Shown here: in pieces, positions 18,044 to 28,595 of the stretch
Numbering within the stretch: position 1 is the stretch's first letter
How the letters are laid out: every line of letters starts with the position of its first letter
Source: Pseudoalteromonas caenipelagi
Lineage (GTDB): Bacteria; Pseudomonadota; Gammaproteobacteria; Enterobacterales; Alteromonadaceae
Length of the DNA stretch: 64,000 bases
Assembly: GCF_013140855.1 (NCBI RefSeq)
Contig: NZ_JABBPG010000002.1
Span: 558,001-622,000, forward strand
Direction of reading: 5' to 3'
Notes under the pieces: generated by a model
Seen by the model: only the letters and a program-made list of their open reading frames with translations
What the model was told of the DNA's origin: nothing
The model's database searches: none
Made by a program: the position numbers and the translations under genes

Positions 18044-18472
18044 TTAACGCTTAAACTTGGTTTCTAAAATAACCGATGAGTTGGTGCGCTCTACCCCTTC
18101 TAAATTACCGATGTCATCCAAAATAACACTGAGCTGTTGCAGGCTTTGTGCTTCGACCACCGCTATCATGTCGTATTCGCCGCTGATGGCATATAGGGCA
18201 CTGATGTTGCTCATGTGTTTTAAGGCAATGTTGGTTTTGGTGGTCAGCTTTTGCTTCACTTTAATAGATACATGGGCTTCTACAAGTTCAGATAAGTACT
18301 CTTGACCAAACTCGACACTGTAGCCTTTGATCACGCCAGATTGCTCTAATTTTTGTAAGCGGCTTTGCACGGTTGAGCGAGATAAATCTAGGCTTCTTGC
18401 TAAATCTGAAATACTGGCGCGGGCGTTACTTCTTAGCAAAGCAATTAGCTTTTCGTCTTGTGAATTTATCAT
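18044..18472 (-). CDS. Lrp/AsnC-family transcriptional regulator
   Basis: The N-terminal helix-turn-helix (LIALLRSNARASISDLARSLDLSRSTVQSRLQKLEQSGVI) is followed by the RAM/AsnC ligand-binding domain ending SSVILETKFKR. The 142 residues are a little shorter than Lrp. It is divergent from astC with a 163-base AT-rich gap, which makes it the likely local regulator of the arginine/ornithine genes, responding to an amino acid. That target is inferred from position only. Confidence 0.9.
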   Translation of the reverse strand: MINSQDEKLIALLRSNARASISDLARSLDLSRSTVQSRLQKLEQSGVIKGYSVEFGQEYLSELVEAHVSIKVKQKLTTKTNIALKHMSNISALYAISGEYDMIAVVEAQSLQQLSVILDDIGNLEGVERTNSSVILETKFKR

Positions 18473-18536
18473 TTTGCTAAATTATTTCGTTAATTTTTTT
18501 TTTATTTTAATCAATTTGTTTATTTTTGCACTGCAA

Positions 18537-18548
18537 ATTTACGTAAAT
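18537..18548. promoter_or_regulatory. AT-rich palindrome between the Lrp-type gene and astC
   Basis: ATTTACGTAAAT is a perfect 12-base palindrome in the shared promoter region. Lrp-family regulators bind AT-rich palindromes of this size, so it may be the operator. Evidence is sequence symmetry and position only. Confidence 0.35.
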
Positions 18549-18623
18549 CATCGTAATAATGTTGATAAATCAGCATCTTTATATTTGTTTAAAAAAGATG
18601 CACAACAAGTTGAAGTAAATTAA

Positions 18624-19862
<1,239 letters not shown>

Positions 19863-19869
19863 TCGGTTT

Positions 19870-19889
19870 GGGAGGTGTAACGGCCTCCC
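19870..19889 (+). promoter_or_regulatory. Intercistronic hairpin between astC and astA
   Basis: GGGAGG and CCTCCC pair across eight bases and are followed by TTT. It could be a weak terminator/attenuator, or a stabiliser of the astC 3' end that leaves astA less expressed. It contains the only strong Shine-Dalgarno-like GGAGG near astA, sequestered in the stem. Confidence 0.45.
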
Positions 19890-19902
19890 TTTGGATGCAA
19901 TT

Positions 19903-20922
19903 ATGCAGATATTAAGACCGATAGCGAGTAGCGATTTCGCAGCTTTTAAACAAATCGCCATAGAGTCTGGTCACGGTTTTACGTCGTTACCAGTAGACGA
20001 CCAGTTATTACAAGACAAAATAGCGCGCTCTGAGAAAAGCTTTAGCAAAACACTGTCTAAGCCGTTTGATGAAGGCTACGTGTTCGTACTTGAAGATAGT
20101 GAAACAGGCGAAATCATGGGCACTACCGCCATCGAAGCGGCGGTTGGCATGCAGGTTCCCCTTTATCACTATCATTTAGGTAAAACTGTGCATCATTCAC
20201 GCACGCTTGATGTTTACAATACCGTTGACATATTGAGCATGTGTAATGACTACACTGGGTGTAGCGAAATTTGCACATTGTTTTTAAGAGAGCCATTTCG
20301 CAAAGGTTTGGCTGGGCGTTTTTTAAGCCGCTCGAGATTTGTGTTTATGGCAGATCACAGTGAACGCTTTAGCGATACGGTTATCGCAGAAATGCGCGGC
20401 GTGAGTGACAGTGAAGGTAACTCTCCATTTTGGAAGTGGCTACAAGAGCACTTTTTTAGTATTGAGTTTCCGCAAGCCGACCATCTAGTTGGTCTAGGCG
20501 ACAAAGTATTTATTAGCGAACTGATGCCAAAATACCCTATCTATGCAAATTTACTCAGTACTGATGCTCAGGCTGTAATAGGCAAAGTACACGAAAAAAC
20601 CAAACCAGCTTTAAAACTTTTGCAAAAAGAAGGTTTTGAGCACAGAGGCTATATAGATTTGTTTGATGCAGGCCCAACTGTTGAGGCGAAATTACAAAAT
20701 ATTCGTACTGTTCAACGCTCTAAGGTTGCTCAGATTGAGATACGCAGTGACGTATCGGGTAAAGCAAGAGCTATATCGAATCAAGGGCTTGCAAACTTTA
20801 AAGCAACTTTTACTGATAAATGTTCTTATGATGAACAGAGCAAAACGCTATTTATTGCTCCTGATGTCGCGAAGGCATTGGCATTAAACAACGGTGACTC
20901 TGTGAGAACCTTTACTTTATAA
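19903..20922 (+). CDS. astA: Arginine N-succinyltransferase
   Basis: First enzyme of the ammonia-producing arginine succinyltransferase pathway; it transfers succinyl from succinyl-CoA to arginine. Family features are clear: GHGFTSLPVDDQLL, GYVFVLEDSETGEIMGTTAIEAAVG, CTLFLREPFRKGLAGRFLS, VIAEMRGVSDSEGNSPFW and FISELMPKYPIY. The GCN5-like fold covers the whole protein. ATG 19903 gives MQILRPIASSDF, which fits the family start. The TTG at 19891 is also possible but has no ribosome-binding site. It lies 40 bases after astC. The product is 339 residues, close to E. coli AstA (344). Confidence 0.94.
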   Translation: MQILRPIASSDFAAFKQIAIESGHGFTSLPVDDQLLQDKIARSEKSFSKTLSKPFDEGYVFVLEDSETGEIMGTTAIEAAVGMQVPLYHYHLGKTVHHSRTLDVYNTVDILSMCNDYTGCSEICTLFLREPFRKGLAGRFLSRSRFVFMADHSERFSDTVIAEMRGVSDSEGNSPFWKWLQEHFFSIEFPQADHLVGLGDKVFISELMPKYPIYANLLSTDAQAVIGKVHEKTKPALKLLQKEGFEHRGYIDLFDAGPTVEAKLQNIRTVQRSKVAQIEIRSDVSGKARAISNQGLANFKATFTDKCSYDEQSKTLFIAPDVAKALALNNGDSVRTFTL

Positions 20923-20988
20923 ACTTGTTGCGTCGGGCTTAATCGCACCAAGTTAACGCGGACAATCCGCAAAATTAAGGAACCCATT

Positions 20989-21792
20989 ATGCACAACAAT
21001 GTTGATCAACTATTTGACGAACTTTGGAATAATTATCTTTCGGTAACACCTTCAGCAGTTAAAGTTCATGAGCTGCTTGGTTCAACGCAAAAAGATGATG
21101 TGATCAATGACCATATTGCACTACGTACTTTCAACCTTGAGAAAGTTGGCCTAGAAAAACTAGCAGCGCATTTCAAAGCGGTTGGTTACAAAGAGTGTGG
21201 CGAATACCATTTCGAAGCTAAAAAGCTATATGCAAAGCACTTTGAACACTCAGATCCAACAAAACCTAAAGTGTTCATTTCGGAGCTATTAGTTGAGAAG
21301 TGTTCACCTCAGTTACAAGCAATTGTTAAAGATATGGTCGCGCAAATCGATGAAAGTGCTATCACTGCCGACAACTTCTTATACTCAGGTACACACTGGC
21401 AAGTTAGCCACGAGCAGTACAAACAGTTATTAGAAGAAAGCGAATATGCTGCGTGGATGGCTGCATGGGGTTACCGTGCAAACCACTTCACAGTGAGCAT
21501 TAACTATTTGCAAAACTTCAGCACCATTGAAGCGGTTAACCAAGCATTGAAAGACGCTGGTTTTGAGCTAAATAGCTCAGGTGGTGAAATCAAAGGATCA
21601 CCAGAGGTATTATTGGAGCAATCGTCAACACTTGCTGATCACTTCAACGTTAAGTTCAGTGATGGTGAATTTAGCATCCCAAGTTGTTTCTATGAGTTTG
21701 CACTTCGCTATGAAAAACCAGATGGTGAAATTTACACAGGGTTTGTAGCGGCATCTGCTGATAAGATTTTCGAAAGCACAAACGCGCGTTAA
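20989..21792 (+). CDS. DUF1338 protein, HglS-like 2-oxoadipate dioxygenase/decarboxylase fold
   Basis: A 267-residue DUF1338 protein. The metal-binding pattern is visible: His in NDHIALRTFN, His near residue 87 in AKHFEHSDPTKPKVFISELL, and a late Glu in SCFYEFALRY. Pseudomonas HglS, which is longer, converts 2-oxoadipate to D-2-hydroxyglutarate in lysine breakdown. The short form seen here occurs next to ast genes in relatives such as Shewanella, and its substrate is not established. AAGGA lies eight bases before the ATG. It is last in the ast cluster, before a terminator. Confidence 0.8.
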   Translation: MHNNVDQLFDELWNNYLSVTPSAVKVHELLGSTQKDDVINDHIALRTFNLEKVGLEKLAAHFKAVGYKECGEYHFEAKKLYAKHFEHSDPTKPKVFISELLVEKCSPQLQAIVKDMVAQIDESAITADNFLYSGTHWQVSHEQYKQLLEESEYAAWMAAWGYRANHFTVSINYLQNFSTIEAVNQALKDAGFELNSSGGEIKGSPEVLLEQSSTLADHFNVKFSDGEFSIPSCFYEFALRYEKPDGEIYTGFVAASADKIFESTNAR

Positions 21793-21814
21793 TTTAAATG
21801 CGATTATGCAAATA

Positions 21815-21841
21815 AAAAAGCAGAGCTGAGCTCTGCTTTTT
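21815..21841. terminator. Bidirectional terminator between DUF1338 gene and TonB receptor gene
   Basis: The stem AGCAGAGCT/AGCTCTGCT is preceded by an A-run and followed by a T-run, so it can work in both directions for the two convergent genes. Confidence 0.85.
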
Positions 21842-21864
21842 GCTGTTACATGTAAAGTGTCAAA

Positions 21865-24825
21865 TTAGAACTTGTACTTTAAGCCTGCTCTGTATGTTCT
21901 GCCAACGGCATCATAGAACATGTTGCCTTGGTTCAAAAGAGGTAATCTAGGTGGCTTTTTGTCCCCTAAGTTATTAATACCCATATAAAGCATTAACTCA
22001 TCTGTTGCGTTGTAATTGATACGCAAGTTGTGTGTTGTATAGCTTGGAATGTTATTGCCAAATTCTTTAGGGTAATATTCAGCAGATCTAGTTTTATCAA
22101 ACGTAGCGCTGCCAACAAAGTTAGTGTTTAAGCTCGCAGAAAGATCCTCGTACTGATAGGTAGTCGCAATATTCGCTCTTACACGAGGGTATCTACGATT
22201 TCCAGCTTCGTTTTCGGTAGGTAAGCCTGCCTTTGGGTTTTGCTCAGAAATGCGCTCATCAAGATATGACAGATTAGCTCGAAAATCTAAGCGACCTAGC
22301 GGTAAATCAAAGGCTAACATACTCTCGACATCAACACCTCGCGCACTAAATTTAGCGGCGTTAATGGCATTAACTGTCACGTATAGAATTTTACCGTCGT
22401 CAGCGCGCTTGATTTTGTCACAAAAAGTGCTGTCAAGCCCAGAGCCATCTACACAGTTTTCTAATACATCAGTACCATCAATTTCTGTGATTGCGTCGGT
22501 TATTTCAATATCCCAATAATCAATTGACAGATTAAAGTCAGCGCTTGGTGTATACGTTAAGCCAACAGTTAACGTATCAGCGGTCTCAGGTTTTAATTCT
22601 AAATTACCCTGTGAGTGCTGTAGCACAGTACCAAATGACGCATTTGACACAAAATCTGGGCTCAATCCTAATGCTGCACAGTTTGCTTTGCGGTTTGTTG
22701 CAACAGATGCTTTTGCATCTAAATTTTCTGCGTGACATGGGTCGGAAAATCTTCCAGCTCCAGCTGTCGCTGGCTTGAATAGCTCATTGACGTTAGGTGC
22801 TCGCACGGCTCGTGAAAAACTCACTCGCGAGCCAATGTCGTACCCTATTTGCCAATTAAACCCGCCTTTGTATGTGAAATCGCCGCCAGTAATGCTGTTA
22901 TCAGCGTAGCGCCCTGCTAACTCTACATCTAGGCTTTCAATTAAAGGTAAGTCAGCAAGCAGTGGCACGCTTATTTCGGCAAATAGTTCTTTTACATCGT
23001 AGCTGCCTTTAATTGGGCTAAAGAACATATTTGTCTCTGCACTTTGTCCTGTGGTCACACCTACTAAGCCCAAGCCAATACCATTTTCATCACGACCATA
23101 AGTTAATGGATCTGGTCTATCTGAAGATTCTTCTTTTCGATACTCTAGACCCGCTGCAAAAGCGATAGGGCCAAGATCAGTTGAACCCAAATCACCATTG
23201 ATAACAAAGCTGGCCAAGGTTTGTTTCATTTGCTGTTGGCGGTGTAGTTTTACGCCTGCGTAACCTAGCGCCTGTGCAGAGGCTTGCTTGAACATTGGAT
23301 TATAAGGTACACAATCTGGGTCTGACGTATCACGACATACTGCTTCCCCTGCGTCATTGGTTGTAGCATCCAAAGCACGGTAATAACGTTCATTGTAGGT
23401 CGTCATTTCATAGATATCGCCATCAACTTGGCCATGTTGAACATAAAATTCATAGTCGTAGTCGCTAAATTGCCCTTCGCCACCAAAGGTAAACTGGCGT
23501 GTTTCACGGGTATTATCAGAGCTAGATGGCAAACCGACTACAGCTAAAGCTACTTCGTTTAAGCCTCGCTCTTGCATCAATGGTCTCAACCCGTCTGGTA
23601 AAAATGGGTTATCAATTTTAAGGGAAACTAACGGACCAAAGTTATCATCATGAAAAATACTTGCTTGTCCTGTTGCAAATGACTCCACTTTTGCATACTT
23701 TGCGTTGGCGTAAAGCGTTAGGTCATCAGCAACGTCATAACGTGTACCAAAGTCGAATAACATTCTGTCACTTGGTGCTACAAGATAAATCGTTTCAGGC
23801 GTTCTAAAACCGTCACCACCGTCACACTGCACCGGTCCACTACAAAATGCGCCACTTTCAAATGGTCTGAAGTGACCATCTTCACGGTCTAGCGTGAAGG
23901 TATCATAGCCTACCTTCCCAAACGGGAAAGCTATTGGGTCATTTGCAAATGTAGGCACTGGAGCCTGTGTTATTGGCATGTCACCGAAAAAGTAATTCTC
24001 ATTCGGTACATAAATTAATCCTTCGGCACTTAGAGCTTGAAAGCGTAGGTCATTCACAAATAAGGTATCAGAAATACCATCATTTGGACCGGTATTTTCT
24101 GGGTTAGGCAAAAATGAGTGGTTTAGGTTTGCATAATCACGGTCGGTTGCTTTTAGCTCGTCTCGTTTTGAGTAGGTAGCATGAACAGTAAAGTTACCCT
24201 TGCCATTAGCATAGTCTTGGCCAAAGGTGATTGATAAGTCTTCGCTTGCCGCATCGCCTTGTGCACTTTCACCATAAGATGCGTCAACCTCAAGACCAAC
24301 AAAATCTTTTTTCATAATGAAGTTTACAACGCCAGTTACGGCATCAGCACCATAAATGGCAGATGCGCCGCCGGTGATTATCTCTACTCGCTCAACTAGA
24401 GCTGATGGGATCATCGCTAAGTCAACAGCTGAGTTGCCAGCATCACCAGGTACGTGACGACGTCCGTTAACTAATACTAGGCTTCGCTCTGTGCCCAACC
24501 CGCGCAGGTTTACCAGCTCTTGACCTGCTGAAGATAAGCCGCTGCCGTTTTGATCTCGCGCAGTCACCCCACCCACTCCATCAATCATTGCTGGCAATTT
24601 ATGCATGAGATCGCCAATATTCTTAACACCCGACATTTCAATAGCTTTGGCGTCAAGTACTGTAGTTGGTGTGGTCATTTGTGCACTAGAACGGGCAATA
24701 CGAGAGCCTGTTATTTGAATTTTTTCTACTTCTTCAACGCCGTCTTGTTCTACAGCGTAGCTGGAGCCTGTGGCTAATAGTGTCGCTAAACTAAGTGCGA
24801 CTTTACTACGGTTGAATTTGCGCAT
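21865..24825 (-). CDS. TonB-dependent outer-membrane receptor
   Basis: 986 residues with a signal peptide (about residues 1-24, cleaving after SSYA). A plug domain follows (ITGSRIARSSAQMTTPTTVLDAKAIE, then GVKNIGDLMHKLPAM, to about residue 170). A long 22-strand barrel ends in the typical aromatic terminus GLKYKF. The receptor belongs to the large Alteromonadales group that begins IQITGSRI. These take up oligosaccharides, peptides or siderophores, and the ligand cannot be told from sequence. AGGA lies seven bases before the ATG. The gene stands alone, upstream of the Tn3-family insertion. Confidence 0.92.
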   Translation of the reverse strand: MRKFNRSKVALSLATLLATGSSYAVEQDGVEEVEKIQITGSRIARSSAQMTTPTTVLDAKAIEMSGVKNIGDLMHKLPAMIDGVGGVTARDQNGSGLSSAGQELVNLRGLGTERSLVLVNGRRHVPGDAGNSAVDLAMIPSALVERVEIITGGASAIYGADAVTGVVNFIMKKDFVGLEVDASYGESAQGDAASEDLSITFGQDYANGKGNFTVHATYSKRDELKATDRDYANLNHSFLPNPENTGPNDGISDTLFVNDLRFQALSAEGLIYVPNENYFFGDMPITQAPVPTFANDPIAFPFGKVGYDTFTLDREDGHFRPFESGAFCSGPVQCDGGDGFRTPETIYLVAPSDRMLFDFGTRYDVADDLTLYANAKYAKVESFATGQASIFHDDNFGPLVSLKIDNPFLPDGLRPLMQERGLNEVALAVVGLPSSSDNTRETRQFTFGGEGQFSDYDYEFYVQHGQVDGDIYEMTTYNERYYRALDATTNDAGEAVCRDTSDPDCVPYNPMFKQASAQALGYAGVKLHRQQQMKQTLASFVINGDLGSTDLGPIAFAAGLEYRKEESSDRPDPLTYGRDENGIGLGLVGVTTGQSAETNMFFSPIKGSYDVKELFAEISVPLLADLPLIESLDVELAGRYADNSITGGDFTYKGGFNWQIGYDIGSRVSFSRAVRAPNVNELFKPATAGAGRFSDPCHAENLDAKASVATNRKANCAALGLSPDFVSNASFGTVLQHSQGNLELKPETADTLTVGLTYTPSADFNLSIDYWDIEITDAITEIDGTDVLENCVDGSGLDSTFCDKIKRADDGKILYVTVNAINAAKFSARGVDVESMLAFDLPLGRLDFRANLSYLDERISEQNPKAGLPTENEAGNRRYPRVRANIATTYQYEDLSASLNTNFVGSATFDKTRSAEYYPKEFGNNIPSYTTHNLRINYNATDELMLYMGINNLGDKKPPRLPLLNQGNMFYDAVGRTYRAGLKYKF

Positions 24826-25281
24826 TACTACATCCTATCGATTTAATTATTATTATTGTGTTTGACTTAAGAGCCAAAGCACGACAATTAGCCATATCAA
24901 GAAGTTTTTTATGAGATTTGGCCTTATGTATAGAGAATGAAAAAAACGGCTCGTAGTCAATTTGTGAACAGATTTGAGTGGTTTGTCATTTGTATTGTGA
25001 ATTTTACAATGCGGAGCAAAAAGTAACGGTTAAGATACGGTGAGGTAATCTCAGATACATTTAAAAGTATCTTGTATATTGACTGGTGTTGGATATAAAG
25101 TTAGATTAATAGGTTAATCATTGAGCAGTAAGCCATAATAAAGCGTTTTTTCGATTTAAATCCCTCCTCGTTACGTAAAAATCAGTAGTAAAGTATGTTT
25201 TTTATTTTGAACTCGGGTTTTAAAAGTCATTAATTTGTATGCTGCAACAATTTGTTTCAATAATTAGCAAAACTGTATAAA
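24826..25281. other. Intergenic region upstream of the TonB receptor, ending at the transposon
   Basis: 456 AT-rich bases containing the receptor promoter region (TTGACTTAAG near 24859 on the plus strand is not a clear -35 for the minus-strand gene). The last five bases, TAAAC at 25277-25281, are the left copy of the transposon target duplication. No ORF is seen. Confidence 0.5.
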
Positions 25282-25320
25282 CGGGGTAGTGACCACATAG
25301 CTGTGAAAACGGCCAACTTT
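25282..25320 (+). repeat. Left terminal inverted repeat of the Tn3-family transposon
   Basis: 39 bases from GGGGTAGTGACC to GGCCAACTTTT. It matches the right end in reverse complement at 38 of 39 positions; the difference is T here against C there, at position 25302. Confidence 0.95.
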
Positions 25321-25865
25321 TTATAGTGACAAATATCGGTAAAAAGTTGCCCGGGATATTGAAAGCGACTCACAGATAGAATCGACAGAAAGAGATTTGT
25401 TTTGGTGCATCTGTTTGGCCATCTGGACTTTCGGGTTCTTGCTTCCTATTTTTGGCCGGCCTCCATTTCTACCTCTGACTCTCGCTGCTTTCAGTCCTGC
25501 CTTTGTTCGCTCTTGAATAAGCCGCCTTTCAAACTGCGCTAGCATTCACTAGATGCGGTCGTTGTATCAATTGCACCGTCCTGAATAGATTTGAACCCTA
25601 TGTTTCTCTCGATAAGAGACTCGATGAGATTAATCAGGTGAGACATAGAGCGGCCAAGTCTATCTAAGCGCCAAACAATTAAAGTGTCACCTGGCTCTAA
25701 AACATCAAGACATTGATCCAACCCGAGGCGAGTGGATTTTGCTCCGGAAGTGCGATCTTTGAATACCAGTGACTGGTCACACCCTTCTCTTATTAGCGCA
25801 TCAATTTGTAGATCAAGTTCCTGTTCATTGGTACTGACTCTGGCATAGCCAATTTTTCGCCCCAT
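25321..25865 (-). pseudogene. tnpR: Tn3-type serine resolvase, broken by a small internal deletion
   Basis: The N-terminal catalytic part (25539-25865) is normal: the active serine is in YARVSTNEQELDLQ, and the conserved arginines are in GAKSTRLGLDQ and WRLDRLGRSMSHL. It ends TTASSEC and a stop. The helix-turn-helix part continues in another frame (25321-25545: LAQFERRLIQERTKAGLKAAR, then ISRATFYRYL). Intact relatives have a short linker (a LVFxIF-type sequence) between these two parts. Its absence together with the frame change implies loss of about 22 bases. The stop codon abuts the left terminal repeat. Cointegrate resolution is therefore probably lost. Confidence 0.9.
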
Positions 25866-26228
25866 TTTCTTATATACTAAAAATTTAATGACTTTATGAA
25901 ACTATGATAGATGAGATGGATTAACAAGACTAATAACCACTGAGTTTTTGGGGGAAGTCGATCCAAAAAAAGAAGTCCCATAAAACATTCGTTTAAAGAG
26001 ACTTCCAATATTCGCAGATATGCACTTTTTACATTTCGCCGGTTGGGTATGTTCGTGCAACGGGCTTGCAGGCCCTATCAATACTGTAACTGAAAGGGAT
26101 TACTTTTTACAAAAAGCGCCTTTTGTAAAAGCTTGGACACTACCCTGCTTTCATTCACCAATCCAATCTATTTCACGACTAATTACTACGACTATTGACA
26201 GTGCTACTTAAACCTGATTTCAGATAAT
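25866..26228. other. Region between resolvase and IS30-type element; likely res site
   Basis: 363 bases upstream of the resolvase start, where Tn3-family transposons keep their res recombination site. I could not define the three subsites. It contains the perfect inverted repeat listed at 26105-26130. A 63-codon open frame (26020-26211) shows no family features. Confidence 0.4.
26105..26130. repeat. 10-bp perfect inverted repeat in the presumed res region
   Basis: TTTTACAAAA and TTTTGTAAAA are perfect reverse complements around six bases (agcgcc). It may be part of the res site or a hairpin. No gene ends just before it. Confidence 0.4.
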
Positions 26229-27158
26229 AAGTGCGACACTCATAGATTGGTGTAGAAGAGGAAGCCAACTGCCGAAAGTGGTACGCTCTTCTCGCCAAAG
26301 AAACAAGCAATACTACTATGAGTTATCAGCAGTTGACCGAGGGGAGAAGATACCAGATTTCTACCCTTTTGGAACTGGGAATTTCAATCTCAGAAATCGC
26401 CAAAAAAGTGAAATGCCACCGTGCAACGGTGTATCGTGAGTTAAAAAGAAATCAAACGCATGGGGGTTATTGCCCTCAGAATGCCCACATTTATTCTGTT
26501 AACAGGCGTAAAGCAGCTCGCAAATATCGTATTCCGCCTGAGCGCATTGAATTTGTGCGTTTGCTGCTTAGTATCGATTGGAGTCCTGAGCAAATTTCCA
26601 ATGTGCTAACAAGTGTGGGAGCAAGTGTCAGCCACGAATGGATTTATCGCTATATTGCTCAGGATAAACGACAAGGTGGTAAGCTCTATCGTCACTTGAG
26701 GCAAGGGCACAAGCGATATCGAAAAGGCCTGAAAGATAAAGCGCCAACGATAAAAGATGCGGTATCCATTGATGAGCGCCCATCAATTGTGAATAGCCGA
26801 GAACGATTTGGGGATTGGGAAATCGACACTGTATTAGGTAAACATGGTACGGGTGCTATCGTGACTATTTTAGAGAGAAAAAGTCGGTTCTATTTGGCTA
26901 AGAAAGTATCGTCCAAATCGGCAGATGCAGTGACCAAGGCGACAATAGAGATGCTAATGCCATTTAAAGGCTGTGTACACACAATCACAGAAGACAATGG
27001 TAGAGAGTTCGCGGGCCATGAGCATATTGGTGCAGCTTTAGATGCTGAAATATATTTTGCTCACCCTTATAGCTCTTGGGAGCGAGGAGCAAACGAAAAC
27101 GCGAATGGTCTATTGAGGCAATATGTGAAGAAAGGGTCAGACTTGAGGCAGGTAACGG

Positions 27159-28366
27159 GCAGGGTGGGATTCCACTTTGCTCATAGATTAACCAAAGAGT
27201 AACTCGGTCCTAAAATCACCGTTCCAAGCTGCTCCTCTTCGTTTCGCTGCTAAGCTGTCTTTCTTACCTTGATGCTGCCTGATTATGTTTAGGCACAGTC
27301 TGTTGAATAAAGCTATGTGAGCCGCACCGTCGGGGTCTGCTATCTTTAATTTATCTTCTTTGAAAACAACATCTAAGACCCAGTGAAGCCGATTCTCTAT
27401 GTGCCAATGTTCCCGTATTACTTTTGCCACTAACTCTGGCTCTATCGACAATGAACTGACATAGAAATGGGAGGTATAACTGGTTTTTTCACCTAATTTA
27501 CGACCTCTTGCAACCTCAATCACCGTTTTGACATGAGGCCATTTCTCTTTGAGTTCCTGTGGTAATTTAATCGGTAGCTGCATAACTAGACGACTTTCAC
27601 CTCGGCCATGAGCACTACCATTGCTTTGTGCTTCTTCGTATTGGCCCATGTTGCCATAGTGAGTTTCAAAGTGCTCAGCGATAGCATTGTGTAAATTACG
27701 CTGATTGGCTTTGACTTGGATAATAAAGTAGCCCTTATTCTTTACAATCGTCTCCAACGTTTTCGTTTGGCAATGCAGAGCATCAAGCGTCACAATGCAA
27801 CCTTTACACGCTAATATGTCGATGATATCACGGACAATTTGACCTTCTTGGCCTTTATTTTTCGCAGCTTGTTGATATAAGGCTAGTCCATTATCAACAT
27901 CAAATGCACTAACCACATTTAGCGCATTGTACACATTGTCTTTCCAACAACCTCGAAGCACTTTACAATCAATCGCAATGTGTGGCTTTTGAGCTTCTTC
28001 ACGACGAGAATTAATCCAATCTAGCAGAGCCTTAAGCAAAGCATCGGTATTTAAAGCTTTGATTATGTTCGCAATGCAGTGACGTTTGGGTATGCCATGT
28101 TCAAAAGGACGGTGCTGCCTTAGCCAATCCAGTTGCAACTCACCGAACTCTTGAATTGACTTCCATCCGTCAGCGCCACTAAGCACGGCACTCAAAGTTA
28201 AAAACAAGACGTCGACAAGATTGTGTTTGATGTTGACATCAGTTCTAGGATCTTCAATCCACTCTAAATGTGTGATGATGCTCATTGTAACGACTTAAAA
28301 AATTGCGATGCGCAATCAGATCATAAAACACCAATACTCGTCAATTTAAAGTTCGATCCCGCACTG
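27159..28366 (-). mobile_element. ISAs1-family insertion sequence
   Basis: About 1.2 kb, flanked by 8-base direct repeats GGTAACGG (27151-27158 and 28367-28374) that rejoin the IS30 transposase frame when one copy and the element are removed. The ends are related inverted repeats: CAGGGTGGGATTCCACTTT on the left against CAGTGCGGGATCGAACTTT on the right. It contains one intact transposase gene. Confidence 0.88.
27188..28285 (-). CDS. ISAs1-family transposase, apparently intact
   Basis: 365 residues with the family's DDE domain. The N-terminal HNLVDVLFLTLSAVLSGADGW is typical of the ISAs1 group. The first catalytic Asp is in IAIDCKVLRG, the second in CIVTLDALHCQTKT, and the Glu region in REHWHIENRLHWVLDVVFKEDK, all in the expected order. 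The frame is open from ATG to stop and fills the element, so this copy may still be active. It is the youngest insertion in the transposon, since it sits inside another element. Confidence 0.92.
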   Translation of the reverse strand: MSIITHLEWIEDPRTDVNIKHNLVDVLFLTLSAVLSGADGWKSIQEFGELQLDWLRQHRPFEHGIPKRHCIANIIKALNTDALLKALLDWINSRREEAQKPHIAIDCKVLRGCWKDNVYNALNVVSAFDVDNGLALYQQAAKNKGQEGQIVRDIIDILACKGCIVTLDALHCQTKTLETIVKNKGYFIIQVKANQRNLHNAIAEHFETHYGNMGQYEEAQSNGSAHGRGESRLVMQLPIKLPQELKEKWPHVKTVIEVARGRKLGEKTSYTSHFYVSSLSIEPELVAKVIREHWHIENRLHWVLDVVFKEDKLKIADPDGAAHIALFNRLCLNIIRQHQGKKDSLAAKRRGAAWNGDFRTELLFG

Positions 28367-28595
28367 GGTAACGGATGAGTATATTCAGTTTGCTCAATCG
28401 AGGATCAATAACCGTCCTAGAAAATGTTTAGGGTTCAAGCAGCCAGCAGTGGTATTCAAAGAAATGACACAGGCTGCTTAATTTTGTAGAGAGTGTCGCA
28501 CTTCAGAGTTGAATTCGGGAAATTGTTGTCTCCTGTTTGTGATATTACAGAAAACTCTAATTAAACATGCTTCATGTTAAGGGAAGTGGACATAT

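Larger units (their letters stand above)
26318..28481 (+). pseudogene. IS30-family transposase, interrupted by an ISAs1-type element
   Basis: The N-terminal part (26318 to about 27158) has the IS30 helix-turn-helix (LELGISISEIAKKVKCHRATVYRELKRN) and the DDE domain: GDWEIDTVLGKHGTGAIVTI holds the first Asp, ITEDNGREFAGHE the second, and SSWERGANENANGLLRQY the Glu. The frame then runs into the inserted element and stops at 27202. The missing C-terminus is found beyond the insertion, at 28368-28481. It reads VTDEYIQFAQSRINNRPRKC and then GFKQPAVVFKEM, in the frame that would restore a complete protein of normal size. Confidence 0.93.
26229..28503 (+). mobile_element. IS30-family insertion sequence, interrupted
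   Basis: The ends share AAGTGCGACACTC (26229-26241) and its reverse complement (28491-28503). Without the nested element and its duplicated 8 bases the length is about 1.06 kb, the normal IS30 size. It encodes one transposase, split by an ISAs1-type insertion. The exact outer ends and target duplication could not be fixed by eye. Confidence 0.8.

Noticed and set aside
26020..26211. 63-codon open frame between resolvase and the IS30-type element
   Set aside because: No recognisable domain, no clear ribosome-binding site, and it contains the inverted repeat of the presumed res region.
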